Shown here in pieces: positions 9,265 to 16,861 of a stretch of 64,000 nt of DNA. Each line of letters starts with the position of its first letter. Position 1 is the first letter of the stretch. Under the pieces are notes generated by a model. It had not been told where the DNA came from. It searched no databases and saw only the letters and a list, made by a program, of their open reading frames with translations. The stretch comes from Thauera humireducens (GTDB lineage: Bacteria; Pseudomonadota; Gammaproteobacteria; Burkholderiales; Rhodocyclaceae): positions 310,001-374,000 of the forward strand of contig NZ_CP014646.1 in the NCBI RefSeq assembly GCF_001051995.2, written 5' to 3'. Both the position numbers and the translations under genes were made by a program.

Positions 9265-11654
9265 CCGATGAGTTGGCGGCTCTGCGTGCCGAGAACGCCC
9301 GCCTGATCGCGCTGCTCGAAGCGCAAGGCATCGAGTGGCGGTTACCGCAGCCGATCACCTGGGTGGCCCGGGAGCAAGAATCCTCCCGGCTGTCCACCGC
9401 CGAGAAGGTCGCACTGTTCCGCCGCCTTTTTCGGGGCCGAACCGATGTCTATCCGATTCGCTGGGAGAGCAAAACCACAGGCAAGGCCGGTTACGCCCCG
9501 GCCTGTGCCAACGAGTGGCGCGCCGGTGTCTGCGAGAAGCCGCGCATCAAGTGTGGCGACTGCAGCAACCGCCTGCTGATCCCGCTGTCTGACGCCGTGG
9601 TTTACGACCATCTGGCCGGTGGGCACACGGTCGGGGTGTACCCGCTTCTGGAGGACGACACTTGCTACTTTCTCGCGGTTGACTTCGATGAAGCCGATTG
9701 GCGGGACGATGCCTGCGCATTCCTGCAGTCCTGTGGCGAACTCGGCGTGCCCGCCGCTCTGGAGATTTCGCGCTCCGGTCAGGGTGCCCATGCCTGGGTG
9801 TTCTTCGCCAGTCGGGTGCCGGCACGTGATGCGCGGCGTTTGGGCACGGCCATCATCAGCCACACCTGCGCGCGCACGCGGCAGCTCCGGCTCACGTCCT
9901 ACGACCGGCTTTTCCCGAACCAGGACACGATGCCCAAGGGAGGATTCGGCAATCTGATCGCCTTGCCGTTGCAGAAGGGGCCGAGGGAAAAGGGCTACAG
10001 CGTGTTCGTTGATGCCGAGTTGCGCCCCTATCCGGACCAATGGGCATTCCTGGCGTCCATCCAGCCGATGGCCGCACACGACATCGAGCCGACCATGCTG
10101 CGGGCCACGGGTGGCGTCCATCCGCTGGACGTCACCTTCATCGATGACGAAGATCTGGCCACGCCGTGGAAAAGCGGGGGCACGGCGTCGAAGAAGGTGG
10201 CGGGGACCATGCCCCGCTCGTTGACGGTGACCCTGGCCAACCTGATCTACTTCGAAAAGTCCCAACTGCCGCAGGCGCTGGCCAACCGGCTGATCCGACT
10301 GGCAGCGTTCCAGAATCCCGAGTTCTACAAGGCGCAGGCGATGAGGATGTCGGTGTGGGACAAGCCGCGCGTCATTGGCTGTGCCGAGAGCTACCCACAA
10401 CACATCGCCCTGCCGCGCGGCTGCCAGGATGCTGCACTGTCCCTGTTGCGAGAGAACGGGATTACATCTGACCTGCAAGACGAACGCTTCGCCGGCCAGC
10501 CGCTGGATGTTTCGTTCGTCGGCAATCTGCGTATCGATCAGGAAGCCGCCATCGCTGGAATGCTTCCCCACGATGCCGGGGTGTTGTGCGCACCGACCGC
10601 CTTCGGAAAAACAGTGACGGCGGCTGCGATGATCGCCCGGCGGGGCGTCAACACCTTGGTGCTGGTGCATCGCACCGAACTGCTCAAGCAGTGGCAGGAG
10701 CGCCTGCAAGCCTTTCTGGGGGTCGCCAAAGGCGTGGTCGGCACCATCGGCGGCGGCAAGGCCAAACCCACTGGGAGGATCGACATCGCCGTGATGCAGT
10801 CCTTATCCCGCCAAGGCGAGGTGAACCCGCTGGTCGAGGACTACGGCCACGTGATCGTCGACGAATGCCACCACGTCGGCGCTGTCTCGTTCGACGCGAT
10901 TCTCAAGCGGGCGAAGGCGAAGTACGTGTTGGGCCTGACGGCGACCCCGATCCGCCGCGACGGGCAGCAGCCGATCATCTTCATGCAGTGCGGGCCGATC
11001 CGATACACGGCTGCAAAGCCGGCTGGTGCGCCTCACGATCTGGAAGTGCTGCCGCGTTCACGCTTCACGCGTATCGACCTGCCCACCGATGCAGGCATTC
11101 AGGACGTGTTTCGGCATCTCGTCAATGACCAGGTTAGAACGGAAACCATCGCCGCCGAGGTGCGTGGTGCCGTCGGGCAGGGACGCAAGGTACTGGTGCT
11201 GACCGAACGCACGGAACACCTGGATGCGATCAAAGCGACCCTCGATGGGCTGGAACCGGTGCCTTTCGTGTTGCATGGTCGAATGTCCAGGAAGCAGCGA
11301 GCGGCGCTGGTGGCAGACCTCGATGCGCTGCCGCCCGATGCACCGCGCGTTCTCCTGTCCACCGGCAAGCTGGTCGGCGAGGGCTTCGACCACCCGCCTT
11401 TGGATACCTTGGTGCTTGCGATGCCCGTCTCGTGGAAGGGCACGCTGCAACAGTACGCTGGGCGTCTACACCGGGAGCACGCCAGCAAGACCGATGTGCG
11501 AATCATTGATTTCGTGGACACCGGCCATCCGGTCTTGCTGCGGATGTGGGATAAGCGGCAACGGGGCTACCGGGCGATGGGGTATCGCATCGAGGAGGAG
11601 CGCGAACTTGGCGAAATCAGCGAAATTTGTTCCGTGACAACGGCTTGCCCGTGA
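9261..11654 (+). CDS. TOTE-type primase fused to a superfamily 2 helicase
   Basis: This 797-residue protein starts with a short coiled coil (ELAALRAENARLIALLEAQ). Next comes a zinc-finger-like set C82, C91, C98, C101 inside an archaeo-eukaryotic primase domain of the TOTE conflict-system type, with the catalytic D141-F-D143 and the S172-G-x-G-x-H177 motif. From about residue 430 there is a DEAD/DEAH helicase: Walker A T446-AFGKT, D534-ECH537, GLTATPIRRDG, and motif VI QYAGRLHR. In this family the primase and helicase are proposed to act on invading DNA, but biochemical work is scarce. The start is fixed by the ATGA overlap with mcrC. The longer open frame running upstream through mcrC is not real. 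Encoding it in the same coupled operon as McrBC suggests joint action. Confidence 0.9.
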   Translation: MTDELAALRAENARLIALLEAQGIEWRLPQPITWVAREQESSRLSTAEKVALFRRLFRGRTDVYPIRWESKTTGKAGYAPACANEWRAGVCEKPRIKCGDCSNRLLIPLSDAVVYDHLAGGHTVGVYPLLEDDTCYFLAVDFDEADWRDDACAFLQSCGELGVPAALEISRSGQGAHAWVFFASRVPARDARRLGTAIISHTCARTRQLRLTSYDRLFPNQDTMPKGGFGNLIALPLQKGPREKGYSVFVDAELRPYPDQWAFLASIQPMAAHDIEPTMLRATGGVHPLDVTFIDDEDLATPWKSGGTASKKVAGTMPRSLTVTLANLIYFEKSQLPQALANRLIRLAAFQNPEFYKAQAMRMSVWDKPRVIGCAESYPQHIALPRGCQDAALSLLRENGITSDLQDERFAGQPLDVSFVGNLRIDQEAAIAGMLPHDAGVLCAPTAFGKTVTAAAMIARRGVNTLVLVHRTELLKQWQERLQAFLGVAKGVVGTIGGGKAKPTGRIDIAVMQSLSRQGEVNPLVEDYGHVIVDECHHVGAVSFDAILKRAKAKYVLGLTATPIRRDGQQPIIFMQCGPIRYTAAKPAGAPHDLEVLPRSRFTRIDLPTDAGIQDVFRHLVNDQVRTETIAAEVRGAVGQGRKVLVLTERTEHLDAIKATLDGLEPVPFVLHGRMSRKQRAALVADLDALPPDAPRVLLSTGKLVGEGFDHPPLDTLVLAMPVSWKGTLQQYAGRLHREHASKTDVRIIDFVDTGHPVLLRMWDKRQRGYRAMGYRIEEERELGEISEICSVTTACP

Positions 11655-11695
11655 TTCCTCGGGGCGAAATGAGCGAAATTACGTGCCAGCACTGG

Positions 11696-11745
11696 CATTT
11701 GTCTTCTGTGTGCGCAATAGTTGCGACAAATGACGCCATAGTCGA
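11696..11745 (+). promoter_or_regulatory. Candidate operator upstream of parDE
   Basis: An 8-base inverted repeat (CATTTGTC at 11696-11703, GACAAATG at 11725-11732) is followed by a near direct repeat of its right half (ATAGTTGCGACAAATG, then ATAGTCGACAATG ending near 11740). It lies 40-85 bases before parD. ParD antitoxins usually repress their own promoter from such sites. No binding data exist, and a clear -35/-10 pair was not found. Confidence 0.35.
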
Positions 11746-11780
11746 CAATGCTGCCATCTGATCGCTCCTGGATGGTTCCT

Positions 11781-12050
11781 ATGTCTGAACGCATCAATGC
11801 CCGCCTGTCGCAACCCCTGGCTGAATTCGTGGATCGAATGGTCGGCGAAGCGGGGCTTTACGAAACGCCCAGCGAATACGTGCGCGACCTGATCCGCCGC
11901 GACATGGAACGGCGTGACGGCCAGTTTGTGCAGGAGGCCATCCTTGCCGGGTACCGAGACTTGGCGGCAGGCAGCGTCTTTGCGTCCAGCGGCGACTTCA
12001 AGGCCGACATGGCGGTGCTCGACCGCAAGGAAGCCGATGGCTGGAAATGA
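11781..12050 (+). CDS. parD: ParD-like ribbon-helix-helix antitoxin
   Basis: This 89-residue protein has the ParD/CopG pattern SERINARLSQPLAEFVDRMV, followed by the very typical GLYETPSEYVRDLIRRDMERR. The N-terminal part binds operator DNA and the C-terminal tail neutralises the toxin. I took the ATG at 11781; another ATG at 11772 is possible, and neither has a strong ribosome site. Its stop overlaps the downstream parE start by 14 bases, as is usual for antitoxin-toxin pairs. The module lies directly behind the restriction/primase operon and may stabilise the island. Confidence 0.9.
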   Translation: MSERINARLSQPLAEFVDRMVGEAGLYETPSEYVRDLIRRDMERRDGQFVQEAILAGYRDLAAGSVFASSGDFKADMAVLDRKEADGWK

Positions 12051-12438
12051 CGTGCCATCACCCGCCACGTTCCTGCTGACCCGGAATGCTGCGCTGGATT
12101 TGCGCCGCATCCACACGCGGTCGCGCCGTGAATGGGGCGACGACGTTGCCGACCAGTACCTCACCGATCTTTACGCGGTCATGGGCGTTGCTGCCGCCAA
12201 CCCGGAGAAGGGCCGCTTGCGGCAGTACCGTTCGGCGCCGTTTTTGATGATTCCAGCGCGGCAGCACTTCGTGATCTACGACCTCGTGCCGCACGGCATC
12301 GCGGTGCTGACGGTTCAACATCAGGTGCGCGACATCGAATCCTTGATCGCGGACCTGACCCCGGCCTTCCACGCCGAAGTCGAGCGGCTGAAGCGCAAAC
12401 CTGATTGCCCCCGCTCACGCCCGCAGAAGTGCGCATAA
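12037..12438 (+). CDS. parE: ParE/RelE-family toxin
   Basis: This 133-residue protein belongs to the ParE/RelE superfamily. Recognisable parts are FLLTRNAALDLRRIHTRSRREWG at the start, QYLTDLYAVMG, then RLRQYRSAPFLMIPARQHFVIYDLVPHGIAVLTVQHQVRDI. ParE toxins of this type poison DNA gyrase, although other RelE-fold toxins cut mRNA. The ATG at 12037 lies inside parD, giving translational coupling. The C-terminal 35 residues are an extra basic, Pro/Arg-rich tail beyond the compact fold. A terminator follows 60 bases downstream. Confidence 0.88.
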   Translation: MAGNDVPSPATFLLTRNAALDLRRIHTRSRREWGDDVADQYLTDLYAVMGVAAANPEKGRLRQYRSAPFLMIPARQHFVIYDLVPHGIAVLTVQHQVRDIESLIADLTPAFHAEVERLKRKPDCPRSRPQKCA

Positions 12439-12493
12439 GCTCGGGAGGCTAGTCAGCACTTGGTCAACCGTCCGCCACCAGATACCCTAAGAT

Positions 12494-12523
12494 AAAAGCC
12501 TGATTCGTCGGGCTTTTTTCTTT
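12494..12523 (+). terminator. Rho-independent terminator after parDE
   Basis: The stem AGCCTGA / TCGGGCT with a TTCG loop is followed by a run of six T and then CTTTT. It is a well-formed intrinsic terminator reading plus, closing the island operon(s). Confidence 0.88.
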
Positions 12524-12919
12524 TGTGCTTCAGGTTCGTTCTATCTGATCAGTCATCCTTGCTCAGTTTCAGGGTGACGTACGGGTGACAGCCGGGTGAC
12601 CGACGATCGGCACCAAGGCTCCCACAGCGGTTCACGTCAGGTCAAGCTGCGGCGAGTCCTTGCGGCCCCGTAGCTCCCTCGTTCTGAGGTCGAGCGACGC
12701 ACTGATCACCATCGGCAACATCACCATCAAGCAGGACAAGGGTGGACGCGAGCTTGTCCCCAGCCGATGGGGACAGGGTTGTGGGTGTGCTTGTGGATAG
12801 CTCGGTCAAGTCGTTGAGGCCAAGCCTGATTCGAGCGCTGCCCAATTTTTGAGCGGCGGCAGAGGTCGAGTGCCCGTCGAGATCGGCGGTCTCGTGGTCG
12901 CAGCTGAGCCCGAGAGCGG
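12524..12919. other. Gene-free stretch between parDE terminator and pirin
   Basis: No supported gene lies here. The one long open frame, on the minus strand, has low-complexity Arg/Gly/Ala composition and runs into the pirin gene. The stretch includes short GGGTGAC-type repeats near 12572-12600 and copy 1 of a 43-base repeat at 12757-12799. It may contain the right boundary of the island, but no att-like duplication was found. Confidence 0.5.
12757..12799 (+). repeat. 43-base intergenic repeat, copy 1
   Basis: This copy aligns without gaps to copy 2 at 15616-15658 (37 of 43 positions equal). It begins with a hairpin, TCCCCA-GCCGA-TGGGGA, runs through a G-rich middle and ends TGTGGATA, the complement of the first eight bases of the DnaA-box consensus TTATCCACA. 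Confidence 0.75.
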
Positions 12920-13804
12920 TCAGTCGCCGTTTCGCCACGGCAGGGGCGGGCCAACCAATCGCGGTGCCTGGCCGTCGCCGATCGTTCCGAATCGGGCGGC
13001 TCCTTGTTCCCACTCCGTCTGTGCCTGCGCGATGTCTGCCTTGCTGAAGCCGACGAAGTTCCACCACATCAGCACTGGCGCCTCGAACGGCTCGCCTCCC
13101 AGGAACAACACCCGAGCGCCTGCGGGTAGCGAAAGCTGCAGTTCGCTGTGTCCCTTGCCGAGGTAGGCGAGCTCGTCGGCGCGGATGGTTTCGCCGTCGA
13201 TCGTTGCGTCGCCCACGAGGGGCATCAGGCCGTACTCGAAACCGGGATCCAGTTGGAGCGTGAGTTCGCTCGGGCTGTCGCAGGCGATGTCGATGCCGAC
13301 CAGCGGGGAGTGGATGCGCGCCGCTGCGGTTCGCTCACCGTAGCGGCCGGCGAGCAGGGTCAGTTCTGCGCTGCCTTCGCGCCAGCGCGGGAGTTCGGCG
13401 TAGTGATCGAAGGCGGGCGGGCAATCCTTGTGTTCCGGCGGCAGGGCGATCCACAGTTGTGCCGCGTGCAGCCGATCGCCGTCGCGCAGCGAATCCTCGG
13501 TGTGGGCGATGCCATGTCCAGCGGTCATCAGATTGACCTGGCCGGGGCGGATGATCTGCTCGTTGCCCAGGCTGTCGCGGTGCAGGACCTCGCCCTCGAT
13601 CAGCCAGGTGAAGGTCTGCAGGCCGATGTGCGGGTGCGCGCCGACATGCATGCCTTTGCCAGGGTCGAAGTCCACCGGGCCGGCGTGGTCGAGGAAGCAC
13701 CAGGCGCCGATCATCCGCTGCTGGCGATTGGGGAGCGTACGGCGCACGAGCATGCCGTCGCCGAGGTCGGCGCTGCGGGGTTGGATGCGGACGATCGGGT
13801 TCAT
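12920..13804 (-). CDS. Pirin family protein
   Basis: This 294-residue bicupin protein has the pirin hallmark HPHIGLQTFTWLIEG near residue 57 and HGIAHTE near residue 98, which supply the metal-binding histidines. Family members bind a metal ion; some are quercetin 2,3-dioxygenases and others act in redox regulation. The C-terminal cupin carries LFLGGEPFEAPVLMWWNFVGFS, which is well conserved. The start MNPIVRIQPRS is the common pirin N-terminus. The gene stands alone on the minus strand, divergent from the tyrS leader. Its substrate cannot be told from the sequence. Confidence 0.93.
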   Translation of the reverse strand: MNPIVRIQPRSADLGDGMLVRRTLPNRQQRMIGAWCFLDHAGPVDFDPGKGMHVGAHPHIGLQTFTWLIEGEVLHRDSLGNEQIIRPGQVNLMTAGHGIAHTEDSLRDGDRLHAAQLWIALPPEHKDCPPAFDHYAELPRWREGSAELTLLAGRYGERTAAARIHSPLVGIDIACDSPSELTLQLDPGFEYGLMPLVGDATIDGETIRADELAYLGKGHSELQLSLPAGARVLFLGGEPFEAPVLMWWNFVGFSKADIAQAQTEWEQGAARFGTIGDGQAPRLVGPPLPWRNGD

Positions 13805-13981
13805 GGTCGGTGTCCTTGAGGCTGGGCTTGCTGAGCGCTGCGGGAGATTCTAGCCGCTAAAGTTCTGTGGGTTCTTTGAGTGACCCTCGTCGCAGGGCGG
13901 CCTGCGGCCCACACGGCGCGACGCTTCATGCAATCCAGTCTAGATCGCCGCAGCGCAGCACTTGTTTGCTAACATCGCGCC

Positions 13982-14041
13982 ATGCGCCGCACAAAAGCCA
14001 CTTTCGTCAGCTATTACGCCTACCGCTCATCACGGCGGTAG
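13982..14041 (+). CDS. Tyrosine-rich leader peptide of tyrS (predicted)
   Basis: The 19-residue frame reads MRRTKATFVSYYAYRSSRR and stops with TAG at 14039-14041. Three of four consecutive residues (11, 12 and 14) are tyrosine, just upstream of the tyrosyl-tRNA synthetase gene. That is what a ribosome-mediated attenuator sensing charged tRNA-Tyr needs. There is no Shine-Dalgarno match before the ATG. TAACAT at 13970-13975 sits at the distance of a -10 element that would start the mRNA at or near the ATG, so the leader may be leaderless, but no good -35 is visible. The call is inference from pattern and position. Confidence 0.7.
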   Translation: MRRTKATFVSYYAYRSSRR

Positions 14042-14110
14042 GGTCGCGCGCGCCCCAGTCCGCCCGAGGCGGACTGGTTGAGCTGATTGGCGGTCTCCTC
14101 GGGCATTTTT
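14021..14110 (+). promoter_or_regulatory. Predicted transcription attenuator of tyrS
   Basis: Three stems can form. The first is TACCGC (14021-14026) with GCGGTA (14035-14040), inside the end of the leader frame. The second is a perfect 10-base stem CCAGTCCGCC (14055-14064) with GGCGGACTGG (14068-14077). The third is GCCCGAGG (14062-14069) with CCTCGGGC (14097-14104), followed by A and five T. The second and third share 14062-14069 and cannot coexist. A ribosome stalled at the Tyr codons leaves the second (antiterminator) free to form. One that reaches the stop codon covers its 5' edge and favours the third (terminator). Low charged tRNA-Tyr would thus raise tyrS expression. Confidence 0.7.
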
Positions 14111-14135
14111 GGCCCCTCTTTTCCAGGAGACTGCA

Positions 14136-15374
14136 ATGCCCCACGAGCTTTCCGACATCTTCCACACGCTGGAAGTGCGCGGATTCATTCACCAATGTAC
14201 GGACCCCGACGGCCTGCGCAAGACGCTTGCGGAAGGTGTGCGAAGCGCCTACATCGGTTTCGATGCCACCGCCGACAGCCTGCACGTTGGCCACCTCCAG
14301 GGCCTGATGCTCATGCGCTGGCTGCAGCGTGCAGGGCATCGGCCGATACTGCTCGTCGGTGGTGCCACGACCCGGATCGGTGACCCGAGCTTTCGCGACG
14401 CGAGTCGTCCCATGCTCGATGAGGCGACCATTGCGGCGAACATCCGCGGTATCAGCAGTACCTTCGCGCGCTACCTCGATGTGAGTGAGGGCCCGCACGG
14501 CGCTATCGTTGTCAATAACGCGGACTGGCTCGACGGGCTGGGCTACCTCGAGTTCCTTGGCCGGGTGGGGCGCCATTTCAGCGTCAATCGGTTGTTGAGC
14601 TTCGATGCCGTGAGAGCACGCCTCGAGCACTCGCTCAGCTTTCAGGAGTTCGGCTACACCTTGCTCCAGGCCTTCGATTTCACCGAGCTGGCCGAGCGCC
14701 ACGATTGCACCTTGCAGATCGGAGGTGCTGACCAATGGGCGAACATCATCAACGGCGTGGAGTTGTCGCGGCGCCAGGGCGGACGCCAGCTCTACGGCTT
14801 GACGATGCCGCTGTTGGTCACTGCCGACGGGCGGAAGATGGGAAAGTCCGCCGGGGGCGCGGTCTGGCTCAACCCAGACCGCCTGGCTCCGTTCGACTTC
14901 TGGCAGTTCTGGCGCAACGTGGATGACCGGGATGTGGCGCGTTTCCTGGCGCTATTCACGGAGCTTCCGATGGATGAGGTTCGACGCCTGGGGAGCCTGC
15001 AGGGCGCGGAGCTCAATGAGGCGAAGATCCTTCTCGCTTCCGAAGTGACGCGGCTCGCACACGGTGAGGCAGCCGCCAAGGCGGCGGCGAGGACGGCGAC
15101 GGGCGTATTCGGTGGCGGCGAAAGTGACGAGGGCTTGGCGACGCTTTGCATCGAACTCGGCCGCGTCAGGGACGGCGTGACGCTTGCAGAGCTGGCGGTG
15201 CAGGGCGGACTGACCTCATCCCGGAGTTCAGCGCGGCGCCTGGCCGTTGGCGGCGGCCTGCGCCTGAATGGTGAGCAGGTCGGGGAGGCGGATATCACCT
15301 TGCCTGTTGAGGGGCGGGAGTGGCGCCTGTCGGTGGGGCGCAAGCAGCATCTGCGCATTGTCGTGAGCAGCTGA
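14136..15374 (+). CDS. tyrS: Tyrosyl-tRNA synthetase
   Basis: This 412-residue class I synthetase charges tRNA-Tyr with tyrosine. The HIGH motif appears as H50-VGH53 and the KMSKS loop as K234-MGKS238. The C-terminal 70 residues, from [20 protein letters not shown] on, are the S4-like tRNA-binding domain. Motif details ([25 protein letters not shown]) fit the bacterial TyrS type of about 410-420 residues. AGGAGA lies 5 bases before the ATG at 14136. It is preceded by the Tyr-rich leader and hairpins, so transcription is likely controlled by attenuation. Confidence 0.97.
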   Translation: MPHELSDIFHTLEVRGFIHQCTDPDGLRKTLAEGVRSAYIGFDATADSLHVGHLQGLMLMRWLQRAGHRPILLVGGATTRIGDPSFRDASRPMLDEATIAANIRGISSTFARYLDVSEGPHGAIVVNNADWLDGLGYLEFLGRVGRHFSVNRLLSFDAVRARLEHSLSFQEFGYTLLQAFDFTELAERHDCTLQIGGADQWANIINGVELSRRQGGRQLYGLTMPLLVTADGRKMGKSAGGAVWLNPDRLAPFDFWQFWRNVDDRDVARFLALFTELPMDEVRRLGSLQGAELNEAKILLASEVTRLAHGEAAAKAAARTATGVFGGGESDEGLATLCIELGRVRDGVTLAELAVQGGLTSSRSSARRLAVGGGLRLNGEQVGEADITLPVEGREWRLSVGRKQHLRIVVSS

Positions 15375-15786
15375 CAAGGGCGGGGCCGAAGCCTTCGTTT
15401 CGGACCCGCCGCCAACCGGCAACGGTCCGTCCTCGACGCCCGCGCCCCGGCCGCCGCACTTCATCCGCGTGGTGATGGCGTCGTCCTCTGCGTCGTTTCC
15501 GCCAATGCATGTCGCCCATGGGCTGGAGACCCCGTGGCGAGGACGCGCCGTGGGGGCTCGGTGACGCGGTTGCCTGCCCGGTCTCGGTGAGGGGTTCATC
15601 GTGGCGTGGATCTTTTCCCCAGCCGGTGGGGACAGGGGTGTGGGCGAGTCTGTGGATAAGGGGCGCGGCCCCTTGTTCTCCGTGAGGTTCCGGGGAGCGC
15701 CTCATATTTAGGCAGTGCGAGGCCGCAGGGTGCCTTTGGCCGCGGAGCCTATAATGCGCTCCCGTCACGATGATCCCGATGCCGCC
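15375..15786. other. Gene-free stretch with repeat copy 2
   Basis: No supported gene lies between tyrS and the DUF5710 gene. The stretch includes copy 2 of the 43-base repeat at 15616-15658. Open frames here on either strand have shadow-like Arg/Pro/Ala composition. Confidence 0.5.
15616..15658 (+). repeat. 43-base intergenic repeat, copy 2
   Basis: It is gap-free relative to copy 1 (12757-12799). The hairpin here is TCCCCA-GCCGG-TGGGGA and the end reads TGTGGATAA, exactly the complement of the DnaA-box consensus TTATCCACA. Confidence 0.75.
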
Positions 15787-16122
15787 ATGCGCCACAACCT
15801 GAAGGTCCCGTTTGCCGAGAAAGACCAGGCCAAGAAGCTGGGTGCGCGCTGGGATGCCGCGCGCAAGCTCTGGTTCGTCGAAGGCGGCCTGGACTTGGCG
15901 CCGTTCTCGCGCTGGCAACCGACACCGCATGACCCCTCGGTGGCGGCACCTGTGTCCGCGCCCGCACCGCGACGTAGCGCCGCGGCGAAGCCGATGACCG
16001 AGGCCAAGGTCCAGGTGGGCAGCCGTTTCGTGGCGCTGCCGCGGGTGTGCGACTGCCTGCCGTGGGATGACTGCGACAAGTGCCGGCTGCAGTCGTGGCC
16101 CGAGCCCCAGCGGGGGCGTTGA
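15787..16122 (+). CDS. DUF5710 domain-containing protein
   Basis: This protein of 111 residues has a DUF5710 motif near the N-terminus (NLKVPFAEKDQAKKLGARWD, then AARKLWFVEGGLDLAPFSRW). The same motif is found in some primases, conjugation proteins and short stand-alone proteins, with unknown function. The C-terminus has four cysteines in CDCLPWDDCDKC, which might bind zinc. The ATG at 15787 is preferred because homology starts there; an ATG at 15754 is also in frame and neither has a clear ribosome site. It lies 2 bases ahead of a DnaQ-like exonuclease gene, so the two are likely one operon. Confidence 0.8.
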   Translation: MRHNLKVPFAEKDQAKKLGARWDAARKLWFVEGGLDLAPFSRWQPTPHDPSVAAPVSAPAPRRSAAAKPMTEAKVQVGSRFVALPRVCDCLPWDDCDKCRLQSWPEPQRGR

Positions 16123-16124
16123 GC

Positions 16125-16736
16125 ATGGAAGTGGTGGCGGTGATCGACTTCGAGACCACTGGCCTGTCGCCCGCGCAGGGCGATCGGGCGACCGAAGTCG
16201 CGGCGGTGATCGTGGAGGGCGGTCGGGTTGTGGACCGCTACCAGAGCCTGATGAATGCCGGCGTGCGCATCCCGGCCTACATCGAGGCGCTCACGGGCAT
16301 CTCCAACGCGATGATCCGCAGCGCGCCCCCGGCGGACGCGGTCATGCGCGAGGTGTCGGACTTTGTCGGCGGCATCCCCATCGTCGCCCACAACGCTTCG
16401 TTCGACGCCAGGTTCTGGGATGCGGAGCTCGAGCACATCCAGCGCGAGCGGAAGCAGGACTTCGTCTGCTCTCTGCTCCTGTCACGCCGCTTGCTGCCGC
16501 TCGCGCCCAGTCACAAGCTCGGCGCCCTGGTCGAGTACGCGAAGCTGCCGGTCGCCGGTCGTTACCACCGGGCGCTCGCCGATGCCGAGATGGCCGCGAG
16601 CCTGCTGCTTCGGCTCGAAGAGGAGTTGCGGCTGCGTCACCGGGTGCCCGAGGTGTCGGTCGACCTGCTGCGCCGGATACAGCGAGCGTCGAAGGCACAG
16701 TTGCCAAGGTGCCTCGCGGCTGCGCGCGGCGGCTGA
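16125..16736 (+). CDS. DnaQ-like 3'-5' exonuclease
   Basis: This 203-residue DEDDh exonuclease carries Exo I in VIDFETTGLSP, Exo II in IVAHNASFDARFWD and Exo III in HRALADAE. It resembles the proofreading epsilon subunit and the stand-alone exonucleases of that fold, but it is shorter than DnaQ and lacks a recognisable polymerase-binding tail. It removes nucleotides from 3' ends of DNA or RNA. The ATG at 16125 follows the DUF5710 stop by 2 bases. Its physiological substrate is unknown. Confidence 0.9.
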   Translation: MEVVAVIDFETTGLSPAQGDRATEVAAVIVEGGRVVDRYQSLMNAGVRIPAYIEALTGISNAMIRSAPPADAVMREVSDFVGGIPIVAHNASFDARFWDAELEHIQRERKQDFVCSLLLSRRLLPLAPSHKLGALVEYAKLPVAGRYHRALADAEMAASLLLRLEEELRLRHRVPEVSVDLLRRIQRASKAQLPRCLAAARGG

Positions 16737-16861
16737 CGTGTCGTTCCAGCGGACGCCTGGAGCGGGCAGCCCTCACAGCCCGGACTGGCTTCGACGATAA
16801 TTGCGGCCTTTGACGCAACTCCGGGGCGTGGCTGCCCCGTAACCCCAACACGGATTCCTAC

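Noticed and set aside
12470-12482. GTCCGCCACCA before the parDE terminator as a tRNA 3' end / att site
   Set aside because: No T-arm sequence precedes it and no second copy was found, so the CCACCA is probably chance.
12642-13067. A 141-codon minus frame in the pirin upstream gap
   Set aside because: Overlaps the pirin 3' end, contains the 43-base repeat and shows no family resemblance.
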